48,117 bases of DNA from Candidatus Omnitrophota bacterium (GCA_023819255.1 JAMWBU010000012.1:1-48117); one strand, 5' to 3'; positions 1-9,070 are shown, numbered from the stretch's first letter. Notes: generated by a model not told the origin, from the letters alone. Program-made: numbers and translations.

Positions 1-452
1 GTGATAGAGATTATTATTTTATTCAATTCAAGAATTGACCGAACCACATCGATTTCTGAAATTCTTTTCACCAGTTCATTTATTCTAATATTTCTCTCAA
101 TGGCTGATATTAAAGATTCTAAATTAAAGGGCTTGGTAATAAAATCGCTGGCGCCTTTTTTTATAGCATCAACCGCAATTTCAATGGAAGCAAGCCCTGT
201 GCAAACAATCACAGGCGGAACTTCTATTTCCAGTTTTCTCAACCTTTCAAGGAAACTCATTCCCCCTTCTTCCGGAAGATGCAGATCAAGAATAATCAGG
301 TCGAAATGATTTTTTTTCAACAGATCTATCGCGCAAGAAGTGTCAGGCAGAATTTCTACTTCATATGCGTACCTTTTCAAAATTTCCCGATAAAGATTCT
401 GAACAGCTATATTATCTTCAATAATCAGAATTCTGTTTTTTTTCGATTCCAT
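1..452 (-). CDS. Response regulator receiver protein (partial, runs off left edge)
   Basis: The leftward frame opens with ATG at 452 and stays open to the window edge (150 residues), so its C-terminus is not seen. The first ~120 residues form a complete CheY-like receiver domain: acidic pair E12/D13, phospho-acceptor D56 in LIILDLHLP, switch Thr T85 in VIVCTG, and Lys K107 in ITKPF. A predicted helical linker follows, and whatever output domain comes next lies outside. The start is supported by AAGG a few bases upstream. It overlaps the 3' end of the sigma-54 activator gene by 35 bases, so it is very probably translated as the last visible gene of the same operon. It presumably takes phosphate from one of the two upstream kinases. 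It could be a single-domain receiver, a second regulator or a receiver-kinase hybrid like the one at 10452-11633. Confidence 0.88.
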   Translation of the reverse strand, partial: MESKKNRILIIEDNIAVQNLYREILKRYAYEVEILPDTSCAIDLLKKNHFDLIILDLHLPEEGGMSFLERLRKLEIEVPPVIVCTGLASIEIAVDAIKKGASDFITKPFNLESLISAIERNIRINELVKRISEIDVVRSILELNKIIISI

Positions 453-1779
453 ATTTTTCAACCTTATAGCTTAACATACGACGGCTCATCCTGAGATATT
501 CTGCCGCCTTTGACTTATTCCAGTAAAATCTCTCAAGGGTTTCCAGTATTAATCTCTTTTCAAATTTTCTTACTTTTTCCTCAAATGGGATATGTGCGTC
601 AAATAATTCATCCTTTTTTAATTTCAAATCTTCCGGCAAATCTATGACATCTATTATATCCCTGTTTCCCTTTAAAACCAAAATCCTTTCTACCATATTT
701 TTCAATTCCCTTATGTTTCCAGGCCAATCGTAAGAAAACAGAATTTTTTCGGCTTCAGGCGAAAAAACTTTTGCCCTGGTTCCCATCTGCTTTCCAAACA
801 AAGCAAGGAAATAATAGGCCACCGGAAGAATATCCTCTCTGCGGTCTTTCAGAGGAGGAATATTGATAGGGATAACACTCAACCGATAAAATAAATCCTC
901 GCGAAATTTACCTGTCTCCATTTCATTTTTCAAATCTCTCGATGTCGCGGCAAGAATCCTTGCCTCAAGTTTCATCGATTCGTTTGAACCAACCCTTGAA
1001 AATTCCTTTTCCTGCAAAACTCGAAGCAATTTTATCTGCAAAGAAAGCGGCATTTCTCCGATCTCGTCAAAAAAAACAGTTCCTGCGCCAGCAACCTCAA
1101 GTTTTCCAGGCTTGCTTTTGAACGCGCCTGTGAACGCCCCCTTTTCATATCCAAAAATTTCACTCTCAAAAAGTGTTTCAGGTATCGCCGCGCAGTGAAT
1201 TGCAACAAATGGTTCATTTCCTCTCGGACTCCTTTTGTGTATAAATCGGGCAACAAGTTCTTTGCCGCTGCCGGTCGGGCCGGAAATCAAAACAGAAGTG
1301 TCGTGCGGAGCTGCTCTTAAAGCCAGCGCGAGAACTTCTTTCATCTTTTGACTTTCACACACAATGTTATCGGTTGATTTTTCGAGTTCTTCAGAAAGGA
1401 ATTTAACCTTTTGTTTGATTTTCAATTCATCAAAAACTTTTTTGACGATAATTCGTATTTCCTCCACATCAAACGGTTTTGTAAGATAATCATACGCTCC
1501 CATCTTCATACATTCCACAGCCGTTGAAACTTTTGAAACTGCGGTAAGCATAATCACCGGAATATCCGTGTCATTCTTTTTGATATCCTGAAGCACGCTT
1601 ATACCGTCTCTATCCGGCAAAAGTATGTCAAGAAAAACAATATCTATATCACCGCTTGAAAGTATTTCAAGACCATCTTTCCCTGAAGACGCCAGAACAA
1701 CATTGTAAGTATCAGAAAGAACAAGCTTCAAAGATTCCCGCACACTTTTTTCGTCATCAATAATAAGAATTTTTTTCAT
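418..1779 (-). CDS. Sigma-54-dependent response regulator, NtrC family (REC-AAA+-HTH)
   Basis: This is a cytosolic activator that, once phosphorylated, uses ATP to remodel the sigma-54 RNA polymerase closed complex. The receiver (residues 1-115) has D8/D9, acceptor D51 and K101. The AAA+ domain (about 138-370) has Walker A GPTGSGKE (167-174), the sigma-54 contact loop GAFTGA (214-219), Walker B VFFDEIGEMP (235-244) and the sensor/arginine-finger region around YRLSVIPI. A Fis-type HTH closes the protein (about 410-446, with KAAEYLRMSRRMLSYKV). The length of 453 residues is normal for the family, and nothing essential is missing. Its ATG overlaps the upstream kinase stop by four bases, so the two are probably translationally coupled. 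A sigma-54 promoter at 9232-9246 and an rpoN gene at 11602-12858 lie nearby. Its target is inferred to be that promoter. Confidence 0.95.
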   Translation of the reverse strand: MKKILIIDDEKSVRESLKLVLSDTYNVVLASSGKDGLEILSSGDIDIVFLDILLPDRDGISVLQDIKKNDTDIPVIMLTAVSKVSTAVECMKMGAYDYLTKPFDVEEIRIIVKKVFDELKIKQKVKFLSEELEKSTDNIVCESQKMKEVLALALRAAPHDTSVLISGPTGSGKELVARFIHKRSPRGNEPFVAIHCAAIPETLFESEIFGYEKGAFTGAFKSKPGKLEVAGAGTVFFDEIGEMPLSLQIKLLRVLQEKEFSRVGSNESMKLEARILAATSRDLKNEMETGKFREDLFYRLSVIPINIPPLKDRREDILPVAYYFLALFGKQMGTRAKVFSPEAEKILFSYDWPGNIRELKNMVERILVLKGNRDIIDVIDLPEDLKLKKDELFDAHIPFEEKVRKFEKRLILETLERFYWNKSKAAEYLRMSRRMLSYKVEKYGIEKKQNSDY

Positions 1780-3677
1780 TGTTTCGCTGCCGGGAGAGTA
1801 AGAATAAACCGCTTCTCGCCAGCCGATAAAAATTCTACGCGAATGCTGCCTGAATGCTGCTCAACGATTTTGCGACATATAGCAAGGTTAAGGGATGTAA
1901 TAGCGTTGAGGTGATTTGAAAAAGGCTGAAACATATCTTCCGGTGATTCTATACTGATACAGGAACCTGATTCCTCTATTTTAATTTCAATCACACCAGT
2001 ATCTGCTTCCAGAGAAATTTTTATCTTGCCTCCGCTTTTTATGTCCTGAACGCAAAAATCCAGCAGAAATTCAATAGCTTCCTGAATCTTATATCTGTCT
2101 GCTTCTGCTGAAATATCAACTCCATCTTTTGAAACGATTTCTGCGGAAGGAAATTTTTCCTGAATCTTTTTCAGAACCTCAAAAAAATTGACTCTATTGA
2201 GCGCCAGCGGCTCTCTGTCAGCAAGTCGAGCAATCTTTTCCACAAGAACTGTCAACCTGCGAATTTCGTCGTTTACGATACTGTAAAACTGGGTTCTGAA
2301 AGATTCGTCCGAAAACCTTTCTGGAAGAAGGCAGGCAAAGGTTTTTATCGCGACAAGCGGATTTTTTATTTCATGGGAAAGCTGTCTGGCAATGTGCTGC
2401 CAGTACTGATTCTGTTCAATCCTTTTCTTTTCATTTTCTAATTCTTTCGCAAATGTTATATCCTGAAAAATTACCGTGGCCCAGACCGTATCATTGTTCT
2501 GTCTGATAAAATCACAGCTCATCCCGAGCCATTTTTTTGATGTTTTCATAAATAACTCTTCCCTGTTGATTTTGCGTTTTTCAGCAACAGCCACTCTTAT
2601 CCTTGACGCAAATTCAACTCCGCATTTTTCCACCGAAGAATTAATAACATCTATGGCTTTTTTCCCCAGTATAGATTCTGCATGTCTGTTAAACACCATA
2701 ACATTGCATCTGTCATCAAGAACGATAATTCCAGTGGGAACATTTTCAAGTATAATCTTTTGGAATTCTTTCTGCACAACGCTATCCTGAAAAAGAAAAG
2801 CGTCTTCAATCAGCACACTCAGGTATGTTACTATGGCCACAAAAAACCTGATGGTATCTGCGTCGAAATCTTCTCCTGTTATTCTTGACCCGCAGGAAAA
2901 AAAACCGTATACATTGCCATCGCGATTCAAAAGCGGAAGCAAAAGATTTGCTTTCAGAAAATTCATTTCTGAAGAAACTTCCGGGTCATTCTGAATATTC
3001 TTCTGAAGAACCTTTCTTTCTGAAATTAGCCATCGATAAATTGCGCTATCCTGATTGAATCTGATTCTGTTGAAGAATCTCTTTTCAACACCGCTTCCGC
3101 TGTGAAAAACAAATTCATCACCCTTTCTCACGAAAAAGGAAATCCCGGAAAGGGAAAGGTGAACCCTGACAAGGTTAATGATGGAAGAAATTAAACTGTC
3201 CGGATCTTTGAAATGACCAACAATCAATTCGCTCAATTTCTGGAAAAAAGTGTTCTCAATTGTGTGCAGGCGGACTTTTTCCTCTTTTGAGCCAGATGAT
3301 TCTATCCTTTCTTTTCGTTTTGCTTCTACAAAACTGCCTGCCCTTTTCAGGGCATATTTAAATTTTTCCGGGTCAAATGGCTTCTCGATAATTTCGTAAA
3401 CTCCTGAATCCATAAGGCGTCTTGAAGACGGACCGAAAGAATCCACAAGAGCAATAACAGGAACATCAGAAATTGTTTTTGAAATGGTCTCAACAATCTG
3501 GTAGGTGGAAATTTCCTTGAATAGAAAATCCATAACAATGATGTCGGGTCTATGTTTAAGTATTTCATCCCTTACACTGGATGGACTGACAACCATAGAC
3601 ACAAAATCATCTTTTAACAGAAAACAAAGGGTGTCTGCAATAGATTTTTCTTCAACAACCAGCATCACAAGTTTCAT
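1776..3677 (-). CDS. REC-GAF-PAS histidine kinase homologue with degenerate ATPase domain
   Basis: This soluble 633-residue sensor protein has no membrane segment. An N-terminal receiver-like domain (1-110) has E9/E10, D50 and K99, but Val (V78) replaces the switch Thr/Ser. A GAF-like domain spans about 140-300 and a PAS domain about 303-415. The dimerisation helix carries an intact H-box, SHEIKNPL with H435. The ATPase domain (about 505-630) looks broken. The N-box position reads EAIEFLLDFCVQDI and lacks the family Asn. The G1 region (EESGSCISI) lacks DxGxG. The G2 region (ITSLNLAICRK) lacks the GxGL glycines. ATP binding is therefore doubtful. Its PAS and H-box resemble those of the neighbouring upstream kinase, suggesting duplication. 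It may act as a phosphotransfer partner or regulatory pseudokinase. Four-base overlaps with both neighbours indicate one operon. Confidence 0.87.
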   Translation of the reverse strand: MKLVMLVVEEKSIADTLCFLLKDDFVSMVVSPSSVRDEILKHRPDIIVMDFLFKEISTYQIVETISKTISDVPVIALVDSFGPSSRRLMDSGVYEIIEKPFDPEKFKYALKRAGSFVEAKRKERIESSGSKEEKVRLHTIENTFFQKLSELIVGHFKDPDSLISSIINLVRVHLSLSGISFFVRKGDEFVFHSGSGVEKRFFNRIRFNQDSAIYRWLISERKVLQKNIQNDPEVSSEMNFLKANLLLPLLNRDGNVYGFFSCGSRITGEDFDADTIRFFVAIVTYLSVLIEDAFLFQDSVVQKEFQKIILENVPTGIIVLDDRCNVMVFNRHAESILGKKAIDVINSSVEKCGVEFASRIRVAVAEKRKINREELFMKTSKKWLGMSCDFIRQNNDTVWATVIFQDITFAKELENEKKRIEQNQYWQHIARQLSHEIKNPLVAIKTFACLLPERFSDESFRTQFYSIVNDEIRRLTVLVEKIARLADREPLALNRVNFFEVLKKIQEKFPSAEIVSKDGVDISAEADRYKIQEAIEFLLDFCVQDIKSGGKIKISLEADTGVIEIKIEESGSCISIESPEDMFQPFSNHLNAITSLNLAICRKIVEQHSGSIRVEFLSAGEKRFILTLPAAKQ

Positions 3678-6151
3678 CTGAACTCTCCTGAATAAACCGG
3701 AAGTTCCATAAAAACTTTTGTCCAGTGGCCAAAACTGCTTTCCACGTTTATCCTTCCGTTGTGCTGAGCGATAATCTCATTAACTATTGTCAACCCGAGG
3801 CCTGTCCCATCAGGTTTAGTTGTGAACAAAGGGTCGAAAATTTTATCAAGATATTCGGGTTTGATTCCCTGCCCGTTATCCTGAATTTCAACGATAACCC
3901 TGTCTGATTCCTTTTTGATAGAAATTCTGATTTCGCCAGACCTGTTATCGAGCGCTTCGGCGCTATTGAGCAAGATGTTAAGTAGCGCCTGTTTAATTTT
4001 TTCTGAATCAGCCATAATATATATGGCATCAATATCTGCATCCACAATAACATTTATATTTTTGAATTTTTCCTGTGCTGATATGAGAATTGTCACGGTC
4101 TGAATAATAGACATTAGATTCACTTTTTCCATTCTGGGCGGCCCGGGTTTTGCAAATGCGAGCAATTGCTCGATAAGTTTATTAATTCTTTCAATTTCGG
4201 GTATTACCACCTTCATGTAATTTGATCTGAATTCCTCATCGTGAAACTTCTCTGGCAGAAGCTGCGAAAAAGTTTTCAGCGCCACAAGAGGATTTCTGAT
4301 TTCGTGCGCAATGCCACCTGCAAGAATCCCTAAAGACGCCAGTCGCTCATTTCTTTCAATTTGACTCTGCAAACTTTTTAATTCTGAAATATCTGAAAAA
4401 ATCAACTGAGCCCCGAGAACAGACCCGCCTGATGAATAAAAACACGCGCCGCTTGCTATCAAAGGTACGGTATTGCCATTTCTGTGAAATTCTGTCTCAA
4501 TATGCCTGATTCTGGTTTTATGAATAAGAAGCTCCTTCAATAACTCCTGTATATCCCCGGGTATAACCTCCTCAAATCGCTTTCTCAACACGCCTTCCTT
4601 TCTTAACCCTGTAATTCTTTCTGCCTCATCGTTAAAAACGATGACATTGTGATCTTCGTCAACAGTAATGACGCCGTTAGGTAAATTGTCTATTAACGAC
4701 TGTTGATGTATCCTGTTTTCTCTCAGGGTAGTTGCAAGAGCAACCGTTTCTATGAAAGCACCCAGATATAATGAGAGCAAGTTCAACATACTTCTTTCCG
4801 TGCTGTAAAAACCCGTTTTATCTTCTTTGCCTCCAAGCAGAACGGCGCCAATTGTTTTATTGCGAAAAACAATCGGTATAACAAGTCCCGCATCATATTT
4901 TTGCAATTCATTAAGCACCAGACTTATGCTGGATCTATTGGAAAATCTCATCAGCTCATCTTTAAAATGAGTATATGGTTCTGTTGCCAGAAGTTTCAAA
5001 ATTGAAGAATTATCATCAAATTCAACTTTGTATGCAGAACTTTTTTTTAAATCAGTAAAAATTCTTCTTGCGGATTCTTCTCCGGATTTTATCAAAAAAA
5101 CTGGCATTTTGTTGATATTAACTTCGTTGTTAATTATTTCCATCATTGCAGAAAGACCTTCTTCAAGGGTCAAAGAACTGCCCATAAGTAATCTCATTTG
5201 AAATAAAATCTTTTCAATATCGTATTGACGTTTGAAGATCTTTTTTTTCGCCCAGGTTTGAATAATTTCTTTCAACGGCGAAAAAACAACCGCGATAACA
5301 AAAGAACTGGCAATCACAGGAAACAAAGACGCCTGTGGTGTAAATGCTCTGACAAGATTGGACAAAAATAACACAAGCAACGCGTATATCAGCATAAGTC
5401 CGATAACCAGACACGCATAAACAAATGTCTTTTCAACAAAAATAGAAATATTTAATATCTTGTGCCTCGCAATAGCATATGCGATTATGGAACACATAAA
5501 AATGGAGGACATTGGACCGAATCTACACAAGACAGTAGTACCAAGTATGGGTGCAATTAAAGTTGTTATAACCGCAAAAATTGTACCGGTGATAATTGCG
5601 AGAAATATGTACTGAATTTCTGTTTTTTGGACACCTGTTTTTTCTCTCATCAACCTGTACAAATACCTCAAACCAAAAAACATTTCCAGAATTATTATCA
5701 AAGAATGAAATATAAATGGCCATCCATAAATAACATCAGGACCAGGAAGCCTATCCTGCAAGTTGTCGCTTATGATAATTTTTTTCACGAATGAAGGATG
5801 CAGGGTAAACAAAGAAGCAATAACAGCAAAAACAAAGAATTGTAACTGCAGGTTTTTAATCTTTCTTGTCTCTCCTTTAGAATCTGGCATTTCAAATCCA
5901 ACGGCAAAGAAAATGAACGCTGCTGGCAAGAACGCTCCAATAATCCCTATGAATTTTATAAGAAATAGCAGATGAATAATATCCTTTAAACTCATCAAAA
6001 GTATAACCACGCAAGACCATAATGTCAGAGAGATGGCGAATAAAACAAATCTCCTGTTAGGTGGCCTGTTACGGTTTCGGCTGTAAACAATCCACGAAAT
6101 CGCCGCGGTAATGAGCATTGTGATAATAATACTTACAACCCAGTAGTTCAT
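3674..6151 (-). CDS. Membrane sensor histidine kinase (multi-TM, GAF, PAS, HisKA, HATPase)
   Basis: The N-terminal ~230 residues hold about seven hydrophobic helices, like the 7TM region of histidine kinases. Two more helices follow (about 242-265 and 276-298). Next come a GAF-like domain (about 315-475), a PAS domain (about 485-590), the H-box AHEIRNPL with H616, and an intact ATPase domain. That domain has N-box NILLNSAEAL (724-733), G1 DNGQGI (758-763) and G2 GTGLGLTI. At 825 residues it is long but complete. The architecture resembles PrsK-type kinases that pair with sigma-54 regulators of PrsR type. That is a family resemblance only; no exosortase or PEP-CTERM gene is in the window. It probably autophosphorylates and feeds the receivers encoded downstream. 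It lies between a ketosynthase gene and a kinase paralogue with four-base overlaps, so its signal may be a membrane lipid or hydrophobic ligand. That signal is inference. Confidence 0.93.
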   Translation of the reverse strand: MNYWVVSIIITMLITAAISWIVYSRNRNRPPNRRFVLFAISLTLWSCVVILLMSLKDIIHLLFLIKFIGIIGAFLPAAFIFFAVGFEMPDSKGETRKIKNLQLQFFVFAVIASLFTLHPSFVKKIIISDNLQDRLPGPDVIYGWPFIFHSLIIILEMFFGLRYLYRLMREKTGVQKTEIQYIFLAIITGTIFAVITTLIAPILGTTVLCRFGPMSSIFMCSIIAYAIARHKILNISIFVEKTFVYACLVIGLMLIYALLVLFLSNLVRAFTPQASLFPVIASSFVIAVVFSPLKEIIQTWAKKKIFKRQYDIEKILFQMRLLMGSSLTLEEGLSAMMEIINNEVNINKMPVFLIKSGEESARRIFTDLKKSSAYKVEFDDNSSILKLLATEPYTHFKDELMRFSNRSSISLVLNELQKYDAGLVIPIVFRNKTIGAVLLGGKEDKTGFYSTERSMLNLLSLYLGAFIETVALATTLRENRIHQQSLIDNLPNGVITVDEDHNVIVFNDEAERITGLRKEGVLRKRFEEVIPGDIQELLKELLIHKTRIRHIETEFHRNGNTVPLIASGACFYSSGGSVLGAQLIFSDISELKSLQSQIERNERLASLGILAGGIAHEIRNPLVALKTFSQLLPEKFHDEEFRSNYMKVVIPEIERINKLIEQLLAFAKPGPPRMEKVNLMSIIQTVTILISAQEKFKNINVIVDADIDAIYIMADSEKIKQALLNILLNSAEALDNRSGEIRISIKKESDRVIVEIQDNGQGIKPEYLDKIFDPLFTTKPDGTGLGLTIVNEIIAQHNGRINVESSFGHWTKVFMELPVYSGEFR

Positions 6152-7386
6152 ATTTCAACCCTCCTGCAGAGCAAGGTTGAAAATGTGCCTCCAAGTCCGC
6201 CACAGTTCAAAAGCGCGGTATTTACATAAAGATTATGGGTTTTATTTGGAACATAGTAAAGGTCGCATTCAGGATCAGGATATTCATAATTGATTGTCGG
6301 CGTAACAATATTCTTATTAAACCAAAGCATTGCTGCGGCAGTTTGAAAAGCCCCTATGGCGCCCAGAGGATTTCCAGTCATTGATTTTATTGAACTTACT
6401 GGAATATCGTAAGCCCTTTTTCCAAAAACTTCTTTTATAATCTTTGTCTCTTCTCGATCAATGAAAATGTCCGAAGGCGCATGAGCGCTGATGACATCAA
6501 TACTATCAGGTGAAATTCCAGCATCCTTCATTGCTCGCATTATGGCAGTATTCAGACCTGATAGTGAGTGTTGTTCAGAAGCAGAAACCTGTCCTGCGTT
6601 TCCATAACCAATGATTTCGCCATAAATCTTCGCTCCGCGGCTCATAGCATAGCTGAGCTCTTCCAGAATGACAATACCACAGCCCTCTGCTGGTAATCCA
6701 CCACATCTTTTGAGATCAAATGGTCTGCTGGATTTCTCAGGATCTCCCTTAAAAAAACATGGGACAAGGCCTGAGGAAGATAAACCAGCTATGATCAAAG
6801 GAGTCAATGCCGCGTCAGATGCACCGGCTATTGCGATGCGGATATCTCCTCTCCTGATTTTTTGAAAACCAATACCAATTGCGTCGATTCCTGATACGCA
6901 AGCAGATGTCACGGGTAAGGTTTGAGTTTGCCATTTCAGATAACTGATAAGTTCACCCATCAGCCTGTGCGGCGTGGCAGCAACAAGGCTGTAAGGAGAT
7001 ACCTTTCTTGCTCCATATTTCAGCAGGATTTTATGTTGAAACTCTATTAGTTCCATAGCGCTACTGCTGATTCCTAATACAAGCAAACCATCATCAGGAT
7101 TAATCTGAGATAGATCAATCATCGCGTCCTTTAATGCGAGATGTACCCCTGCTATTGCGAATTGCGATGTTCTCGCCATTCTTCTGGCAGATTTTCTTTC
7201 TATAAACTGGTCAGGATTGAATTCAGGTATCTCACCTGCTATCTGACACGGTAGTTCTGAAGGGTCAAATCTCGTAATCTTTTTTATGCCGCTTTTGCCT
7301 TTTTCAATAGCTTCCCAGAAGGACTCTTTTCCTATGCCATTTGGCGCTATGACTCCTATTCCTGTTACGACAACCCTGTTTCTCAT
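6148..7386 (-). CDS. KAS II-like beta-ketoacyl synthase with altered active site
   Basis: The protein (412 residues, normal FabF length) has the thiolase fold typical of condensing enzymes that join acyl thioesters with malonyl-ACP. The nucleophile C163 sits in TSACVSGIDA, the first catalytic His is H302 in SAHAPSD, and the conserved Lys is K334 in SSIKSMTGN. In FabF enzymes the motif TGH supplies the second catalytic His. Here the codon is AAT, giving N339, so the triad is Cys-His-Asn, as in KAS III enzymes. The usual C-terminal GFGGTN gate reads GGLGGTF. It could still be a decarboxylating condensing enzyme with unusual substrate or rate, or a specialised partner subunit. Its ATG overlaps the stop of a radical SAM gene and its own stop overlaps a sensor kinase. 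It is therefore probably a secondary-lipid or natural-product enzyme, not the housekeeping FabF. Confidence 0.92.
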   Translation of the reverse strand: MRNRVVVTGIGVIAPNGIGKESFWEAIEKGKSGIKKITRFDPSELPCQIAGEIPEFNPDQFIERKSARRMARTSQFAIAGVHLALKDAMIDLSQINPDDGLLVLGISSSAMELIEFQHKILLKYGARKVSPYSLVAATPHRLMGELISYLKWQTQTLPVTSACVSGIDAIGIGFQKIRRGDIRIAIAGASDAALTPLIIAGLSSSGLVPCFFKGDPEKSSRPFDLKRCGGLPAEGCGIVILEELSYAMSRGAKIYGEIIGYGNAGQVSASEQHSLSGLNTAIMRAMKDAGISPDSIDVISAHAPSDIFIDREETKIIKEVFGKRAYDIPVSSIKSMTGNPLGAIGAFQTAAAMLWFNKNIVTPTINYEYPDPECDLYYVPNKTHNLYVNTALLNCGGLGGTFSTLLCRRVEI

Positions 7387-9020
7387 TTCATTGCACCTGA
7401 ATTGTTGTTAATAACATTTATTTCACTGCGTACTTCTTCAGCTAACCCGGCAAATAAAAAATATCTATTTCTGTCAATGAAATCAGAGGGTTTTTCAAAG
7501 CCGGCAAATTTACTCAAAAGATATGCTTCATCAGAAACAAAAGTTGTAATTCCTGCTTTATCAAGATCCTTTTGAAATCGCGCGGTTTCTGCGGCATACT
7601 GTCTGAAACTCATTCCATTTACGCGATACGGCAATGGCTTCCAGTACCTTGGCGGAAAAAACTGCTTTATTTGATATGTCATCACATCCAGCTCGTAAGT
7701 TTCTGTTTCAAGAGTAAAATTAAACTTTTCAGGATTTCTTCCCCAGGTGGTCTGCGGGAAAAGACCTGGAAATTGAACCAGAACAGAGTCAGGCATTGTT
7801 CTAACCAAAAAATCAATTGTCTCTTTTCTGGTTTTTTCTGTCTCAAATGGCGCTGGATATATTACGCTTACAACAGTAAAAATTCCAGCTTTCTTACAAT
7901 TTTTTATCACTGTTTCCGCATCTTCAAGACAGTTTTTTTTGTGCATCGCCTTTCTCAAAATTTCAGGACTGCCGGATTCAAGCCCAAAAAATATGGATAT
8001 GCATCCTGATTTGCGTACAAAACGAAAATCTATGTTTTTCATCGTTTCAAAATTGCCAAAGCAAGAATAGGAAATTTTTATTTCTCTATCTATAAGTTTT
8101 CTCGCCACTGCTTCCAGAATATCATCCGGCGTGTTTGATCCAGCATATCTGAAAAGTCTTGTGCTGTAAGAAAAAACTGATTTTTCAATTTCCGCCAGTA
8201 TTCTTTCAACTGGCTTTTTCCTTATTCTCCCGCTTTTTACCGGATGAATGCAGAAAGCGCAACAATTCTGACACCCGCGGCTTTCATCAAGCACAAACAA
8301 TTTTATTTTATTATTTATGTCTTTATAAACTGAGGGGTGGTATTCAGGAAAAGGAGTGTTTCCTAACTCGGAAATAAATCTTCTTTCAGTCCTCACGACA
8401 GTCCCGTTTTGCCTGAAAATAAGATTAGGAATTTCATTTATCTTAACCCTGCCAGAAACCATTTCAGCCAGCCCGACAATCGTTTCTTCTCCTTCTCCAA
8501 AACAAAGCGCATCAAAACTGTCAGTCACCCTGAAAATATCCTGCTGGAAAATGTCAACCTGAGGACCGCCGCCAAAAATCTTTATATGTGGAAATTTTTC
8601 TTTGAGCTTTTCTGCAAGCATCAAGGAATACATAAAGCCATCTCCTGCCCATAACTTAATTCCAACAAAATCAATATTGTTTTCTTTTACAATTCTGCAG
8701 ATATTTTCAGAGATATCGCCAAAAACTTTATGTTTTTGTTTTTCAACACGATTTGAAAGAATTTTAAGCCTGATAATGTCAAGAAGCGTGGGTTTTTTTT
8801 TATCAATGAAAACCTTCTCAGCTATGGGCCTTATATCTAATAAGGATTTTTCTTCAAAAACCTTCCCGAGCGTCTCAGTGGTATTAAAATCAAGAATTAT
8901 TGAATTATGACCTGTGTTCCTCAAACAGGCAGCAAGGGTTGCCAGCCCATTGTCAGGAATAAAATCAGATAGAATCTTCGGAACACCTGCAATGCTAATC
9001 AATAAAGAATTTGTGTTCAC
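7383..9020 (-). CDS. Cobalamin-binding-type radical SAM protein
   Basis: This 545-residue protein has an N-terminal Rossmann-like region (about 1-185) of the B12-binding type found in class B radical SAM enzymes. It includes the GGGPQV loop (150-155) and lacks DxHxxG, as is usual in this class. The radical SAM barrel follows. The [4Fe-4S] cysteines are C250, C254 and C257 in CQNCCAFC, which fits CX3CX2C. The later segment FFGLESGSPEILRKAMHK is the typical HpnJ/BchE-like SAM-barrel motif. Family members carry out methylations and other radical reactions on unreactive carbon; the substrate here is unknown. It starts with GTG, and an in-frame TGA nine bases upstream rules out extension. The ribosome-binding site is poor. 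It is first in a six-gene operon and couples directly to a ketosynthase, suggesting the two act on the same acyl or polyketide-like product. Confidence 0.92.
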   Translation of the reverse strand: MNTNSLLISIAGVPKILSDFIPDNGLATLAACLRNTGHNSIILDFNTTETLGKVFEEKSLLDIRPIAEKVFIDKKKPTLLDIIRLKILSNRVEKQKHKVFGDISENICRIVKENNIDFVGIKLWAGDGFMYSLMLAEKLKEKFPHIKIFGGGPQVDIFQQDIFRVTDSFDALCFGEGEETIVGLAEMVSGRVKINEIPNLIFRQNGTVVRTERRFISELGNTPFPEYHPSVYKDINNKIKLFVLDESRGCQNCCAFCIHPVKSGRIRKKPVERILAEIEKSVFSYSTRLFRYAGSNTPDDILEAVARKLIDREIKISYSCFGNFETMKNIDFRFVRKSGCISIFFGLESGSPEILRKAMHKKNCLEDAETVIKNCKKAGIFTVVSVIYPAPFETEKTRKETIDFLVRTMPDSVLVQFPGLFPQTTWGRNPEKFNFTLETETYELDVMTYQIKQFFPPRYWKPLPYRVNGMSFRQYAAETARFQKDLDKAGITTFVSDEAYLLSKFAGFEKPSDFIDRNRYFLFAGLAEEVRSEINVINNNSGAMK

Positions 9021-9021
9021 C

Positions 9022-9041
9022 TGTGTTCAATTTTGTACATA
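9022..9041. promoter_or_regulatory. Degenerate second copy of the divergent-region palindrome
   Basis: TGTGTTCA-ATTT-TGTACATA has the same 8-4-8 layout as the perfect palindrome at 9101-9120, with two mismatches between its arms. The two sites are centred 79 bases apart. This copy lies in the 5' leader of the radical SAM gene, ending just before its GTG start. It could be a weaker operator or enhancer half of a looping pair. Function is inferred. Confidence 0.5.
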
Positions 9042-9070
9042 CTATCTAAACTTGCTATTTTCAAATATTT

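Noticed and set aside
1..309. Rightward open frame of 102 codons at the left edge
   Set aside because: It is antisense to the clear receiver-domain gene on the minus strand, and its translation has no recognisable motif.
3674..6151. Exosortase/PEP-CTERM (PrsK-PrsR) system
   Set aside because: The kinase and sigma-54 regulator resemble PrsK/PrsR in layout, but no exosortase, EpsH-like protein or PEP-CTERM target is visible.
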